Of a DNA stretch of 64,000 nucleotides, positions 43,630 to 52,573 are shown one piece after another. This DNA is from Pelagicoccus mobilis (GTDB lineage Bacteria; Verrucomicrobiota; Verrucomicrobiia; Opitutales; Opitutaceae): contig NZ_JAENIL010000004.1 of NCBI RefSeq assembly GCF_016595505.1, positions 1-64,000 on the forward strand, in the 5' to 3' direction. Each line of letters starts with the position of its first letter. The stretch's first letter is position 1. The notes under the pieces are model-generated. The model ran no database searches and was not told the DNA's origin. It saw nothing but the letters and a program-made list of their open reading frames with translations. A program made the translations under genes and the position numbers.

Positions 43630-46137
43630 CTACTTGCGATTCAGATTCGCATCAAACGCATAGCTTTTGCCCGCATCAGTATCGAACTCTACGATACGGT
43701 CGCCTAGCTTCACGCGACATGGGTTTCCGTTCTTCGAGTGAATCGTAGCAGAAACCAATTTGCCCTTAGCCCATTCGAGATCGACGTCGAAACCACCTTG
43801 AGCACTGAGCCCCTTCACGCTGCCCGTATTCAAAGCCTCCGGTAGAGCGGGCAACAGTTCAATATATCCCGCATAGCTCTGCATGAACAGCTCAGCAATT
43901 GTGGCCGTGCAACCGAGGTTCGCGTCGGTTTCCCACATCTCGCGACGTAGGCCCTGTACGCTGGTTGCAAACAGATTCGAGTAAGAGCTATCAGCGATCA
44001 AGTATTCGAGAACATCGTACGCCTTATCTCCTTCGAGCAAACGGGCATAGGCTTGGGCGATCCAGCCAGTGTTTCCACGGAAGACTGGCGTTTTATCGCT
44101 ACCATGTTCTACCCGGAAATCGAGTGACTTGAGTGAAGCCTCAAAGAGCTCCGGCGTATCCTGCGGAGTGATGAGACTGCTCTCACACATCGCCCAGAGG
44201 TGAGCCACGTGCTTGTGCTCAGGCTCCGTCTCCTTAAATGGCAAGGACCATTCCATCAAACGGCCATCTTCGCCTATCTGCAACGGCTGGAGCCGAGCCA
44301 ATAGACCTTCAAGCTCTTCACGGAAGTCTGCATCTTTGCCGAGCACTTCACTCGCTTCGATGCATGCCTTGAACAAGGCTTCCACGAGCTGTAGGTCCAT
44401 CGATGGTCCCATGGAAATCGAGCACTTATCACCATTGGGAGCGATAAAGGAGTTTTCAGGTGACGTTGAAGGGCCCGTCGTCAAATTTCCAGTACGAGGA
44501 TCCACGACCAAGTAGTCCGCGATAAACTCGGCCGCTTCCTTCATCACAGGGTAAGTCTTCTTCGAAAGATAATCGCGATCCTCGGTGTAAAGATAATGCA
44601 ACCACATGTGGTAAGCACCCCAGGCTGGAGTCATCACCCACATACCGTGAGTCGCTCTGCCGACTGGTGCAGTGTAACGCCACGCATCCGTAGCGTGGTG
44701 AGCTACGAACCCACGGGCCTTGTAGACCTTTTGGGCCGTCACACGCCCCTGAGGGCGAAGCTCATCGATAAGGTCGAAAAATGGAGTGTGGCATTCAGCC
44801 AAGTTTCCGACCTGAGCCGGCCAGTAGTTCATCTGGATATTGATATTGGTATGGTAGTCAGCATTGAACCAGGGATCGATGGTATTGATCCACTTGCCCC
44901 AGAGATTAACTGCCTGCGTACCCGGGCGAGAACTACTGATCAGCAAATAACGCCCGAATTGGAAATAGAGAGAAAATAGGCCTGGGTCCGGTACGCCTTG
45001 TCGCAAGGCTTCAATACGCTGATCAGTCGGAACGAAACCATGTCTAAAGTTAGCCAGGCGACGAGGTTTCTTTGTTAGCGGTAGCTTCAGCTCAACTCGA
45101 CGGAACAGGCGTTGATGCTCCTTGATGTGATCATCGCGAATAGCGTCGTGGCTTTTACCCTTGATCGCCTTCAGCTGTTGTTTGCACACCCGACTCGGAT
45201 TATCTCCGTGATAGTCTGTTGCCACCACAATCCGCAACTCAACTTCGTCCGCTTCTTTAACGCCTAGCCCACTCGCAACCTTGGTCAGCTTTCCGCCGGT
45301 CGCCTTAAGCTGGATCTGCGACTCATATGAGACGCCTCCGGAGTTAGGATTTCCGCGGTCAGTAGCTGTTCCGGAAATCACCAGCAGATCCTTCGCTACT
45401 GCTTCTACCTTGGCCTCGGGGCGACTGAACACCGCGTCAAAACTGATCTTGCCCGGCTGGTCACAGCTCAAACGAACAACGATTGCCTGATCTACAGCAC
45501 TCGAAAATAGCTCCCGAGTGTAAGTCGCTCCGTCTACCTTGTAGGAAACCGAACTGATCGCCTCGTCCAAATCGAGTTCACGACGATAGTCGGTCGCATG
45601 TAAAGTCTTGTCGCCATATTCCAAGTACAGATGCAAGTCGCCAAGCGTCTGATAAGTCTGTACCCCGTGCGCATGGTGCGGCTTCGAAAAGTCCTCATTT
45701 ACCAATTTCTGAGCCTTCGCATACTCTCCTTCGAAGATGAGGCGGCGAGACTCCTGTAGAGCTTCATAGGCTTCCTCCCTGTTCCAATCCACAATCTTAC
45801 CACTCCAGATCGTGTCCTCATTGAGCTGGATGATCTCATGACGGACACCACCCTGATTAGTCGCCAACAAGCGACCGTTACCGATCGGCAAGCTCTCGAC
45901 CCACTCCCCGGCTGGCTCCTCGTACCAGAGCATCAAATCAGCTTTGGGATCGGGTTTAGCGTTCTGATTGAGTTTAAAGCGATCCGCACTCAGACTGTGC
46001 CCGAAACAAATGGCAATAGCGAGGGTTACGAAACCAATCTGTAGGAAGCGACCTTGTGTCGCGATTTTGCGAGTATAATCGCGGCACAAGGCCGCTTCCC
46101 ACAAAACAGCTATAATTGTGCAAAAGAGTTTTCTCAT
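43630..46137 (-). CDS. GH95 alpha-L-fucosidase / alpha-L-galactosidase
   Basis: The 835-residue protein matches GH95 along its length. It has an N-terminal beta domain (LMLWYEEPAGEWVESLPIGN, GDLHLYL), the (alpha/alpha)6 barrel with NINIQMNYWPA (Asn431 and Asn433), SPENSF (Glu561, the expected acid) and WETDANLG (Asp738, where most members have QIDGN). GH95 enzymes cleave alpha-1,2-L-fucose or L-galactose by inversion. The first 33 residues are partly read from a REP hairpin (46040-46103), so the signal peptide is unusual: a second hydrophobic run lies at about 33-50. Confidence 0.88.
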   Translation of the reverse strand: MRKLFCTIIAVLWEAALCRDYTRKIATQGRFLQIGFVTLAIAICFGHSLSADRFKLNQNAKPDPKADLMLWYEEPAGEWVESLPIGNGRLLATNQGGVRHEIIQLNEDTIWSGKIVDWNREEAYEALQESRRLIFEGEYAKAQKLVNEDFSKPHHAHGVQTYQTLGDLHLYLEYGDKTLHATDYRRELDLDEAISSVSYKVDGATYTRELFSSAVDQAIVVRLSCDQPGKISFDAVFSRPEAKVEAVAKDLLVISGTATDRGNPNSGGVSYESQIQLKATGGKLTKVASGLGVKEADEVELRIVVATDYHGDNPSRVCKQQLKAIKGKSHDAIRDDHIKEHQRLFRRVELKLPLTKKPRRLANFRHGFVPTDQRIEALRQGVPDPGLFSLYFQFGRYLLISSSRPGTQAVNLWGKWINTIDPWFNADYHTNINIQMNYWPAQVGNLAECHTPFFDLIDELRPQGRVTAQKVYKARGFVAHHATDAWRYTAPVGRATHGMWVMTPAWGAYHMWLHYLYTEDRDYLSKKTYPVMKEAAEFIADYLVVDPRTGNLTTGPSTSPENSFIAPNGDKCSISMGPSMDLQLVEALFKACIEASEVLGKDADFREELEGLLARLQPLQIGEDGRLMEWSLPFKETEPEHKHVAHLWAMCESSLITPQDTPELFEASLKSLDFRVEHGSDKTPVFRGNTGWIAQAYARLLEGDKAYDVLEYLIADSSYSNLFATSVQGLRREMWETDANLGCTATIAELFMQSYAGYIELLPALPEALNTGSVKGLSAQGGFDVDLEWAKGKLVSATIHSKNGNPCRVKLGDRIVEFDTDAGKSYAFDANLNRK
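46040..46103. repeat. REP hairpin inside the 5' end of the GH95 gene
   Basis: TGTAGGAAGCGACCTTGTGTCGCGATT pairs with AATCGCGGCACAAGGCCGCTTCCCACA. The arms are 27 bases with three differences, all wobble-compatible, around a 10-base loop. It encodes about residues 12-33 of the predicted GH95 protein. Confidence 0.75.
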
Positions 46138-46143
46138 GGGTAA

Positions 46144-47760
46144 TTAGTACTCGACCGTTGGCTCGAGCGATTTGCGGAGGCGCAAGTAGGTCGCGTGCAT
46201 CGCCTTTATTCTTGCCGCATATTCCGGATTCTTGATGAGGTTGAACTTCTCCTCTTCTGAGGTCGTATTCGAAAAGTTATACAATCCGACAGGGGTGAGC
46301 GGTCCGTGATCGAGGTAGCGGTTTTCCGACTCCCAATTTGGATCCAACTCTAGAACGATTTTCCAGTCACCTTCGCGCAAAGCGAGCGTCGGCCCCTTAC
46401 CGCCCTTGTGAAGCATGTATTTACGGGCGAGCGTTCGAGTGTCCCCTTTGAAGAGCGGAACGAGATTCGCAGAGTCCTTAACGCTTGGATGCAACTCCTG
46501 ACCTGCTAAAGCAGAAATGGTTGCCACCGTATCGTGGTTCACCACTGCCACATCCGAATTCGTACCCGGAGCAATAACGCCCGGCCAAGTAGCGATGAAG
46601 GGAACTCGGTGTCCACCTTCGTAGCAGGAGCCCTTTTTGCCGGTCAGACCATTCGAGGAGTCATGCCCCTTCTGGCCTATTACCTTGCCCTTACTAAGGC
46701 CTCCGTTGTCAGACGTGAAAATGAACAGAGTATTCTCGTAGACGCCTGCCTTCTTGAGAGCTTTGACCAACATGCCAACCTGCACATCGAGCTCCAGAAT
46801 CATGTCGCCGTGATCGTCTCCTGTCGCTCCAGCTATCTTTACCCCATCAAGCTGTGCAGGAGGCGTATGCGGGATGTGCACGGCCTGGCTGCAGTAGTAG
46901 AGGTAGAAAGGTTCGTCTGGGTGATCAGCCGTCTGACGGGTGATGTATTCCGTCGCCGCCTTGGCCAGCATCGGGCCAACGAGCTCAGGATTCCAATTGG
47001 AGTCGCCGATGCCGCTCTTGGAATGGCGAGCTTGCTCCTTACTGATTGGGACCAGCTTTGAGTCTTCCGCCAATGGCTGCCACTCCTGATTCTCGTAGAA
47101 AGCATGCGGCCAATTCTGCAGGCCTTGTGGTGTCTCGTACGCGTAGTCGAATCCAAAATACCGAGCTCCCATCTCGATCTTGGACATATCGCCATCACGG
47201 CTCGACCAAACACTTCCCAGTCCCCACTTGCCGAAAAAGGCTGTATGATAACCACCCTTCTTGGCGGTTCGGGCTATGGTGGTGAAATCTGGCTCGATGC
47301 ACGAATCACCTACCGGACTGAAGCTTCCGTTACCGGTTTTGTTTCGGTATACGAAATTACCCGTCATCATCGAAAAACGAGTCGGAGCGCAAAGCGACGA
47401 AGCCGAGTGCGCATCCGAAAAACGAATACCCTCGTCAATCAGTCGATCGATGTTTGGCGTAGGAACAACCTCCTTCTTGCCAGTCCGCTCACGATGGTAA
47501 AAACCAATGTCACCGAGGCCAATATCGTCAGCCATGACGACGACGACATTAGGACGGGGTGAGGCGGAAGCGTGAGTGCCTGTAAATATCGCACAAAGAA
47601 CAATCACGAGCGAAACCAAGGCGGGACGGCTTCTCCGAAGACGTCCATGATCGCCTGTTATTCTCACTTCGTTCGTAGATGTGTCGTCGCTCACGCTCCT
47701 CGGTACGGAGAAGTCGATCCACCCTAAAAGACTGCGATTCGAATTAGCACTACTTCGCAT
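46144..47760 (-). CDS. S1-family sulfatase (CAPTR) with long N-terminus
   Basis: The 538-residue protein has Asp78-Asp79, the site C124-A-P-T-R128 and TSDNGGLSKGK. The signal-like hydrophobic stretch begins only near residue 47 (PALVSLVIVLCAIF), which is long for a signal peptide. The ATG at 47760 overlaps the stop of the upstream sulfatase by 11 bases; an in-frame GTG about 30 codons on would give a more normal leader. Translation is probably coupled to the upstream gene. It ends six bases before GH95. Confidence 0.88.
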   Translation of the reverse strand: MRSSANSNRSLLGWIDFSVPRSVSDDTSTNEVRITGDHGRLRRSRPALVSLVIVLCAIFTGTHASASPRPNVVVVMADDIGLGDIGFYHRERTGKKEVVPTPNIDRLIDEGIRFSDAHSASSLCAPTRFSMMTGNFVYRNKTGNGSFSPVGDSCIEPDFTTIARTAKKGGYHTAFFGKWGLGSVWSSRDGDMSKIEMGARYFGFDYAYETPQGLQNWPHAFYENQEWQPLAEDSKLVPISKEQARHSKSGIGDSNWNPELVGPMLAKAATEYITRQTADHPDEPFYLYYCSQAVHIPHTPPAQLDGVKIAGATGDDHGDMILELDVQVGMLVKALKKAGVYENTLFIFTSDNGGLSKGKVIGQKGHDSSNGLTGKKGSCYEGGHRVPFIATWPGVIAPGTNSDVAVVNHDTVATISALAGQELHPSVKDSANLVPLFKGDTRTLARKYMLHKGGKGPTLALREGDWKIVLELDPNWESENRYLDHGPLTPVGLYNFSNTTSEEEKFNLIKNPEYAARIKAMHATYLRLRKSLEPTVEY

Positions 47761-49210
47761 TCTTCTTCTCCTTTTTTGCCTTCTTTTTGTTCATCGCTGC
47801 TTGGGCGTTGAAAGTCGGGTGCGGGGCTTCGTTGTGCTCTGGTAACCACTCGCTGAGCTTCTTCTTGATCGAATCGTACTCGGGGTTGCTGGCGAGGTTC
47901 GTGAAATTCTTGGGGTCCCTCTTTTGATTGTAGAGCTCTTCCGAACCATCCGCATAACGGATATAACGCCAGTCCTTCGAACGAACGGCGTGGTTGTTCA
48001 GTTTCTGAGTACTGACTACAGCACGACCGGTGTCCATCTTCGGCTTCTTTAGAAGCGGCACCAAGCTCTCCCCATCTAGTGTATCAATCTCTCCGATACC
48101 GCAGAGTTCATTGAGAGTCGGGAAAATATCCAATAAGCTAACTGCCTGCTCACAGGCCTTGCCGACCTTGTACTTACCAGGGGAAGCAATGATAAACGGT
48201 ACACGTGTAGTCTGCTCCCAAAGAGCGAACTTCTCCCAGTGTTCTTTTTGTCCTAGATGGTAACCATGGTCGGTCCAAAGCACGACGACGGTATTCTCCG
48301 CTAGTGGACCGTCGTCCAAAGCCTTCATCAAACGGCCGACCATCTCATCGGTAAAACTCACCGACGCGTAATAGCCCTGCACTGCATCCTTCCACTTGTC
48401 GCTATCGACAAGCCACTTGTGCCAGTCGCGGCGAGCCATCTTCTGACCGGCAGCGGGCACGTCGCCCAAATCGTTCTCTACGATCTCCGGCATCTCGATC
48501 TCGTCGATCGGATGCATGTCGAAATACTTCTTCGGAGTCCACCACGGGATGTGCGGACGGTAGATACCAACAGCGAGGAAAAGCGGTTGATCGTGTTCCT
48601 TGGAAAGCTGTTCGCTCGCCCAGTTCACAACCTTGGCGTCCGCCATCTCGTCGTCTTCGATGTCGAGAGCTGCCCAATCAAAACGTCCGCCGTAAAACTT
48701 CTTGTTACTGTTGGCTGGGATTTGATCTGGTTTCACTTCCCATGGCATCTGGCGTTCCTTGTTCGGGAAATACTCGTCCCAAGGATCGACATCCATGTAA
48801 CCGGTGTAGCCACCGACGCTTAGGGTCGCGCTATGGTAGAGCTTACCCCCGCCCATGGTTTTGTATCCAAAGTTCCGGAAGTGATCCGGCAAGGTATCCC
48901 GGTTCTTCAGATAATTGTTTTCACGCCAATCCTGCTGGTTAGTGTAAACTCCTGAAGTTGACGGAGCGATACCCGTCATGACCGCAGCCCGCGAAGGATT
49001 ACAGGCGGGAGCGGCACAGTGAGCGTTTGTGAAATACACTCCCTTCTTCGCCAACGCATCGATATTCGGCGTGTCCACCTTGGTCTCCCCTTTGAAGAGA
49101 CCTGGTGTCGTATTCAGATCATCGATCGCGATGAAAAGCACATTTGGTTTATCGCCGGCACTCAAAGAGAGTGTCGCGAACATGGATGCTGCGAAGAAGA
49201 GCGATTTCAC
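47750..49210 (-). CDS. S1-family sulfatase, iduronate-2-sulfatase-like (CNPSR)
   Basis: The 486-residue protein starts with GTG at 49210, overlapping the stop of the GH110-like gene as TAGTG. It has a signal peptide, Asp30-Asp31, the site C70-N-P-S-R74 (RAAVMTGIAPSTSGVY follows) and TDHGYHLGQKEHWEK. The AIDDLN and ACNPSR blocks mark the iduronate-2-sulfatase-like group, which includes algal-glycan sulfatases. The C-terminus is lysine-rich (KKKAKKEKKNAK). It is translationally linked to both neighbours. Confidence 0.93.
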   Translation of the reverse strand: MKSLFFAASMFATLSLSAGDKPNVLFIAIDDLNTTPGLFKGETKVDTPNIDALAKKGVYFTNAHCAAPACNPSRAAVMTGIAPSTSGVYTNQQDWRENNYLKNRDTLPDHFRNFGYKTMGGGKLYHSATLSVGGYTGYMDVDPWDEYFPNKERQMPWEVKPDQIPANSNKKFYGGRFDWAALDIEDDEMADAKVVNWASEQLSKEHDQPLFLAVGIYRPHIPWWTPKKYFDMHPIDEIEMPEIVENDLGDVPAAGQKMARRDWHKWLVDSDKWKDAVQGYYASVSFTDEMVGRLMKALDDGPLAENTVVVLWTDHGYHLGQKEHWEKFALWEQTTRVPFIIASPGKYKVGKACEQAVSLLDIFPTLNELCGIGEIDTLDGESLVPLLKKPKMDTGRAVVSTQKLNNHAVRSKDWRYIRYADGSEELYNQKRDPKNFTNLASNPEYDSIKKKLSEWLPEHNEAPHPTFNAQAAMNKKKAKKEKKNAK

Positions 49211-51015
49211 TATTTTAGTCCCTTGTTCTTCTTAACGGTTACATTCGAGCAATTGTCCTTTTGCTCGACGTGGTTCTCAAAATCGAAGCCTACCCATTCG
49301 TTGCCTACGATCTTAACACCGTCGCAGTAGTCGAGGTCGACCGCTGGCAATTGCTCGCCAACCGGATAGGTTTCCTCCTTCACAATCTTGTTTCCGCTTA
49401 GCACGAGGTTCTTGACGGATTTCGCGTGAACGAGCTGGCCATTGAAGCTCTTGATCTCGTTGTTGCTGAAAGTGACGTTCCAGTGGTATTGATCGTCGCC
49501 GAGACGCTGCTCAGGTAGCAGCATCGGCGAAGCGTAAAGCGGATAGCCCTGGCCGCTTCCGTATCCAATATTCTCAAACACGTTGTTCTTGATTACGACG
49601 TTGCGAACTCCGCCCGACTCGTACCAAGCCTTGTTGTCGCCTTCTATGAGGATGCCGTGCATCTGCGAGGAGAAGACGTTGTTTTCGATGATTACGTCAC
49701 CCTTGGTAGAGATGAGAGCACTGCGAGCACGGTTGTCGCGCATGATGTTGTTGCGGAGTTCAACATCTGGATACCAAGTCAGGTTCTCGAGTGAAAGTGG
49801 TCCCTTTGGGTACTTCTTGGGAAGGTCCGTAACGGTGATCACCATGCGTGCTTCGTTGAGCACACGTACCTTTTCAACTTCGGTCTCATAGATCGGTAAT
49901 ACCGTCTCACGAGAAGTGATCATGAGCTTGTCACCCGGCTCGCAGAAAGTGAGGCCGACTTGCTGACGGTGGCTGATCTCGCAAAGCAGATCATTACCAT
50001 CGAGCTTCTCGACGACCTTGATATAAGCACCGTGCACGTTGATCCCGTCGTCCGCCATGTGCTCGACACGGCAGTTTTCAAGCTTCACGAGGCCCTTACA
50101 GCCGAGGAAGTGAGTCGCGTCCGCACGAGTCGCGAGGATGCGATCATCCCTTGAGGTCACTACGAAACCATTAAGGTGAACATTATCCGCACGCTCAGCG
50201 ATCAGAGCCATACCGCCACCCGCGTAAACGGTCACGTTTTCGATATAGGTGTCCTTGGTGCTGGAAAGGTGGATGGACTGGGCTAAACGATTTGTAGGTG
50301 CGTTGCCGTAGGTCGCGTAATGAGCGCCTACTGGCGGAGCTTCCTTGGTCGCGTTGGTCAACTGTACGCGAGTGTCGCTCAGTTTCTTGGCCTTAGCCGT
50401 GGTACGCTTGAGCTGGTACCGCTTGGTCATCCAGTACGGAGCACCGGTATTTGGATCATAGACGATGTTTTGCCCGATGAAGTCCTGCCAATTGTAGTGG
50501 TTCAGGTAGAGGGTCTGGCCCTTAACCTCGAAGCCATACTTCGATGGCGAAACCTCTGCCACGAACGTGTTCGTCTTCGGGTCACTTTTAATGACCTTAA
50601 ACTCGTGATGAAACGGCGTATCCCAATCGATCGTGAAGTTCTTCAATACGACATCGTTAGAGCCTTCTACAGTGATCGGACAAATTCGGCCGTGAAACAC
50701 GAAGGTCGAACCATCGCCGTCGAGCGTGAAGTCTTCGAAACCAAAGAGCGGAAAGGCGAGACGCTTGAGGCTGTTGTCGTGGTTCGTCACCGCACGGTAC
50801 TGCTCAACCGCGTTTTCCGGTTTGAACTCGTAACGGCCTTTCGGGAAGAAAAGAGTGACCCCTTTCTCGTCCTGCAGCTCTTCAAGCAGAGCGTTGACTT
50901 CGTAGGAAACGTCTTTGCCGGGTAAGATACCGTGGTCGGCAACGTTAACGATTCGTGCTTGGACAAGCGGCGCCGCCAAAGCGACTGCCAGGATGCCGAG
51001 AAGAGGTCGTTTCAT
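49210..51015 (-). CDS. GH110-like exo-alpha-1,3-galactosidase
   Basis: The 601-residue protein has a signal peptide and a right-handed beta-helix. LDGDGSTFVFHGRICPI and NFTIDWDTPFHHEF match GH110 as I know it. RADATHF (Asp299) and HMADDGINVHG (Asp322, Asp323) have the same 23-residue spacing as the catalytic Asp321/344/345 reported for a marine GH110 enzyme. GH110 removes terminal alpha-1,3-galactose; a marine member acts on desulfated lambda-carrageenan fragments. The TAGTG overlap links it to the downstream CNPSR sulfatase. Confidence 0.8.
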   Translation of the reverse strand: MKRPLLGILAVALAAPLVQARIVNVADHGILPGKDVSYEVNALLEELQDEKGVTLFFPKGRYEFKPENAVEQYRAVTNHDNSLKRLAFPLFGFEDFTLDGDGSTFVFHGRICPITVEGSNDVVLKNFTIDWDTPFHHEFKVIKSDPKTNTFVAEVSPSKYGFEVKGQTLYLNHYNWQDFIGQNIVYDPNTGAPYWMTKRYQLKRTTAKAKKLSDTRVQLTNATKEAPPVGAHYATYGNAPTNRLAQSIHLSSTKDTYIENVTVYAGGGMALIAERADNVHLNGFVVTSRDDRILATRADATHFLGCKGLVKLENCRVEHMADDGINVHGAYIKVVEKLDGNDLLCEISHRQQVGLTFCEPGDKLMITSRETVLPIYETEVEKVRVLNEARMVITVTDLPKKYPKGPLSLENLTWYPDVELRNNIMRDNRARSALISTKGDVIIENNVFSSQMHGILIEGDNKAWYESGGVRNVVIKNNVFENIGYGSGQGYPLYASPMLLPEQRLGDDQYHWNVTFSNNEIKSFNGQLVHAKSVKNLVLSGNKIVKEETYPVGEQLPAVDLDYCDGVKIVGNEWVGFDFENHVEQKDNCSNVTVKKNKGLK

Positions 51016-51069
51016 ATCTATGTTTATCTAAGGGGTTGTAGCAGCAAATTGGTTACTTGGTGTGTGGAA

Positions 51070-52569
51070 CTAGAATTCCAGAGGAGACTCCGGAGGAAGC
51101 TGAGCCTTGTTTACCTTACGCCAGTTGGTTAGCTCCTTAAGAAGCTTCTGGGTGAGTTCTGGATTCTCGGATACGAGATTTTTGGACTCCTTCGGGTCGT
51201 CGGCCAAGTTGTATAGCTCGAGAGCCCCATCTTTCAGGTACTGGATTAGCTTGTAGTCGTCCTTGCGGATGACCGAGCACGCACCGTGCTTGTTTTGGCT
51301 AGCGATGTGCCAGAAGAGCGGACGCTTCTTGAGCTTCTTAGGCTCGCCCTTGAAGAGACCAGTTATGGAGTCGCCATCGAGAATGCCATCGTAGTCGATG
51401 TCCGCGAGATCCATGAAAGTCGGGAAGAAATCGAGACCGGATATCGGGGTCTTGGTACGACGTGGCTTCATCTTGCCTGGCCAGTTAATGAAAGTCGGAA
51501 CTCGGATACCACCTTCGTAGATGTATCCTTTTTTCCCGCGCAGGTTGTTGTTGAGGCCGACGTTCTGGCCGTTGTCGGAAGTGAAGAGGATCATGGTGTT
51601 ATCACGAAGCCCCTTCTGCTCGAGGAAGTCGATGATGCGGCCCATATTGTAGTCGAGGTTCTCGATCATGGTCGCGAGCTCAGCGTCACGTTCACCTTGT
51701 CTGCCTTTTTGCGTCCCCTGCCCTGTGATGGGGTCGCCTGGCTTGTTGAGGTACTTTTCAACCATTTCCGGGCTGCGGCCACGGATTGGGCGGTGGACAG
51801 TGTAGTAGTGAAGATTGATGAAGAATGGACCATCTTCGTGTTCGTCCATGAACTCGATCGCTTCGTCGGTCAGACGGTCGGTCAACCACTCATCGCCCTC
51901 CTTATTTTCGAGGAACGGATTGCTGAATGGAGGGAAATAGCCGCCGGTCGGGTTTTTGTATCCATCAACTTCGAGTGCCGGGTCTCCACGGTAAGTACCC
52001 GCAACGTTCTTGAGATAGCCACGACCTTCCGGGTAGTAAGGCTTGGCGTGCTTCATGTGAGTGTCGTACCAGCTGAAATCCCATGGATCCGGTTGCTTGA
52101 GCTTTTCCTTGATCGGGAAGTCCATCTTGAGCTCTTCCAGAGGATACGGACCAACGAGGTGCCACTTACCGATGTGGATCGACTTGTAGCCGACTTCGGC
52201 CATTGGTTGGCTGTACATGGTGTGCTCGGTGCCAACGGTCCAACGAGAGAATACATTCTCCTGTTCATTTCCTTGCTCAAGTACTGGTACGGTGAATACG
52301 CCGGTACGGAAGGATTGCTTGCCCGTAGCGATCGCTGTACGAGAAGGCGAGCACGTCGGGTACATATACGCGTTCTCGAACACGACTCCGTCCTTGGCGA
52401 GCCCGTCGATAATCGGAGTCTCATAGTAAGTCGACCCATTGAACCCGACATCCGCGTAGCCAAGGTCATCAACGAGGACAAAGATGATATTGGGCTTCGA
52501 CTTTGCGACAACCATTGAACTGCAAATCAGCAGTGTTGCCAGGAAGCTTAGTAGCTTTGATTTCTTCAT
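51070..52569 (-). CDS. S1-family sulfatase (CSPSR)
   Basis: The 499-residue protein has a signal peptide, Asp34-Asp35, the site C73-S-P-S-R77 and TSDNGQNVGLNNNLRGKKG. A long insertion after the active-site helix (about 95-200) has many aromatic and Pro residues and may shape the substrate pocket. It is four bases downstream of the FAD oxidoreductase gene and 54 bases upstream of the GH110-like gene, so it belongs to the same transcript. Confidence 0.93.
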   Translation of the reverse strand: MKKSKLLSFLATLLICSSMVVAKSKPNIIFVLVDDLGYADVGFNGSTYYETPIIDGLAKDGVVFENAYMYPTCSPSRTAIATGKQSFRTGVFTVPVLEQGNEQENVFSRWTVGTEHTMYSQPMAEVGYKSIHIGKWHLVGPYPLEELKMDFPIKEKLKQPDPWDFSWYDTHMKHAKPYYPEGRGYLKNVAGTYRGDPALEVDGYKNPTGGYFPPFSNPFLENKEGDEWLTDRLTDEAIEFMDEHEDGPFFINLHYYTVHRPIRGRSPEMVEKYLNKPGDPITGQGTQKGRQGERDAELATMIENLDYNMGRIIDFLEQKGLRDNTMILFTSDNGQNVGLNNNLRGKKGYIYEGGIRVPTFINWPGKMKPRRTKTPISGLDFFPTFMDLADIDYDGILDGDSITGLFKGEPKKLKKRPLFWHIASQNKHGACSVIRKDDYKLIQYLKDGALELYNLADDPKESKNLVSENPELTQKLLKELTNWRKVNKAQLPPESPLEF

Positions 52570-52573
52570 AACG

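Noticed and set aside
51286-52518. 410-codon open frame on the + strand inside a sulfatase gene
   Set aside because: It lies antisense to the sulfatase at 51070-52569, which has signal peptide and all active-site motifs. The antisense frame is rich in Val/Glu/Arg as expected of a mirror of the coding strand and has no recognisable domain.
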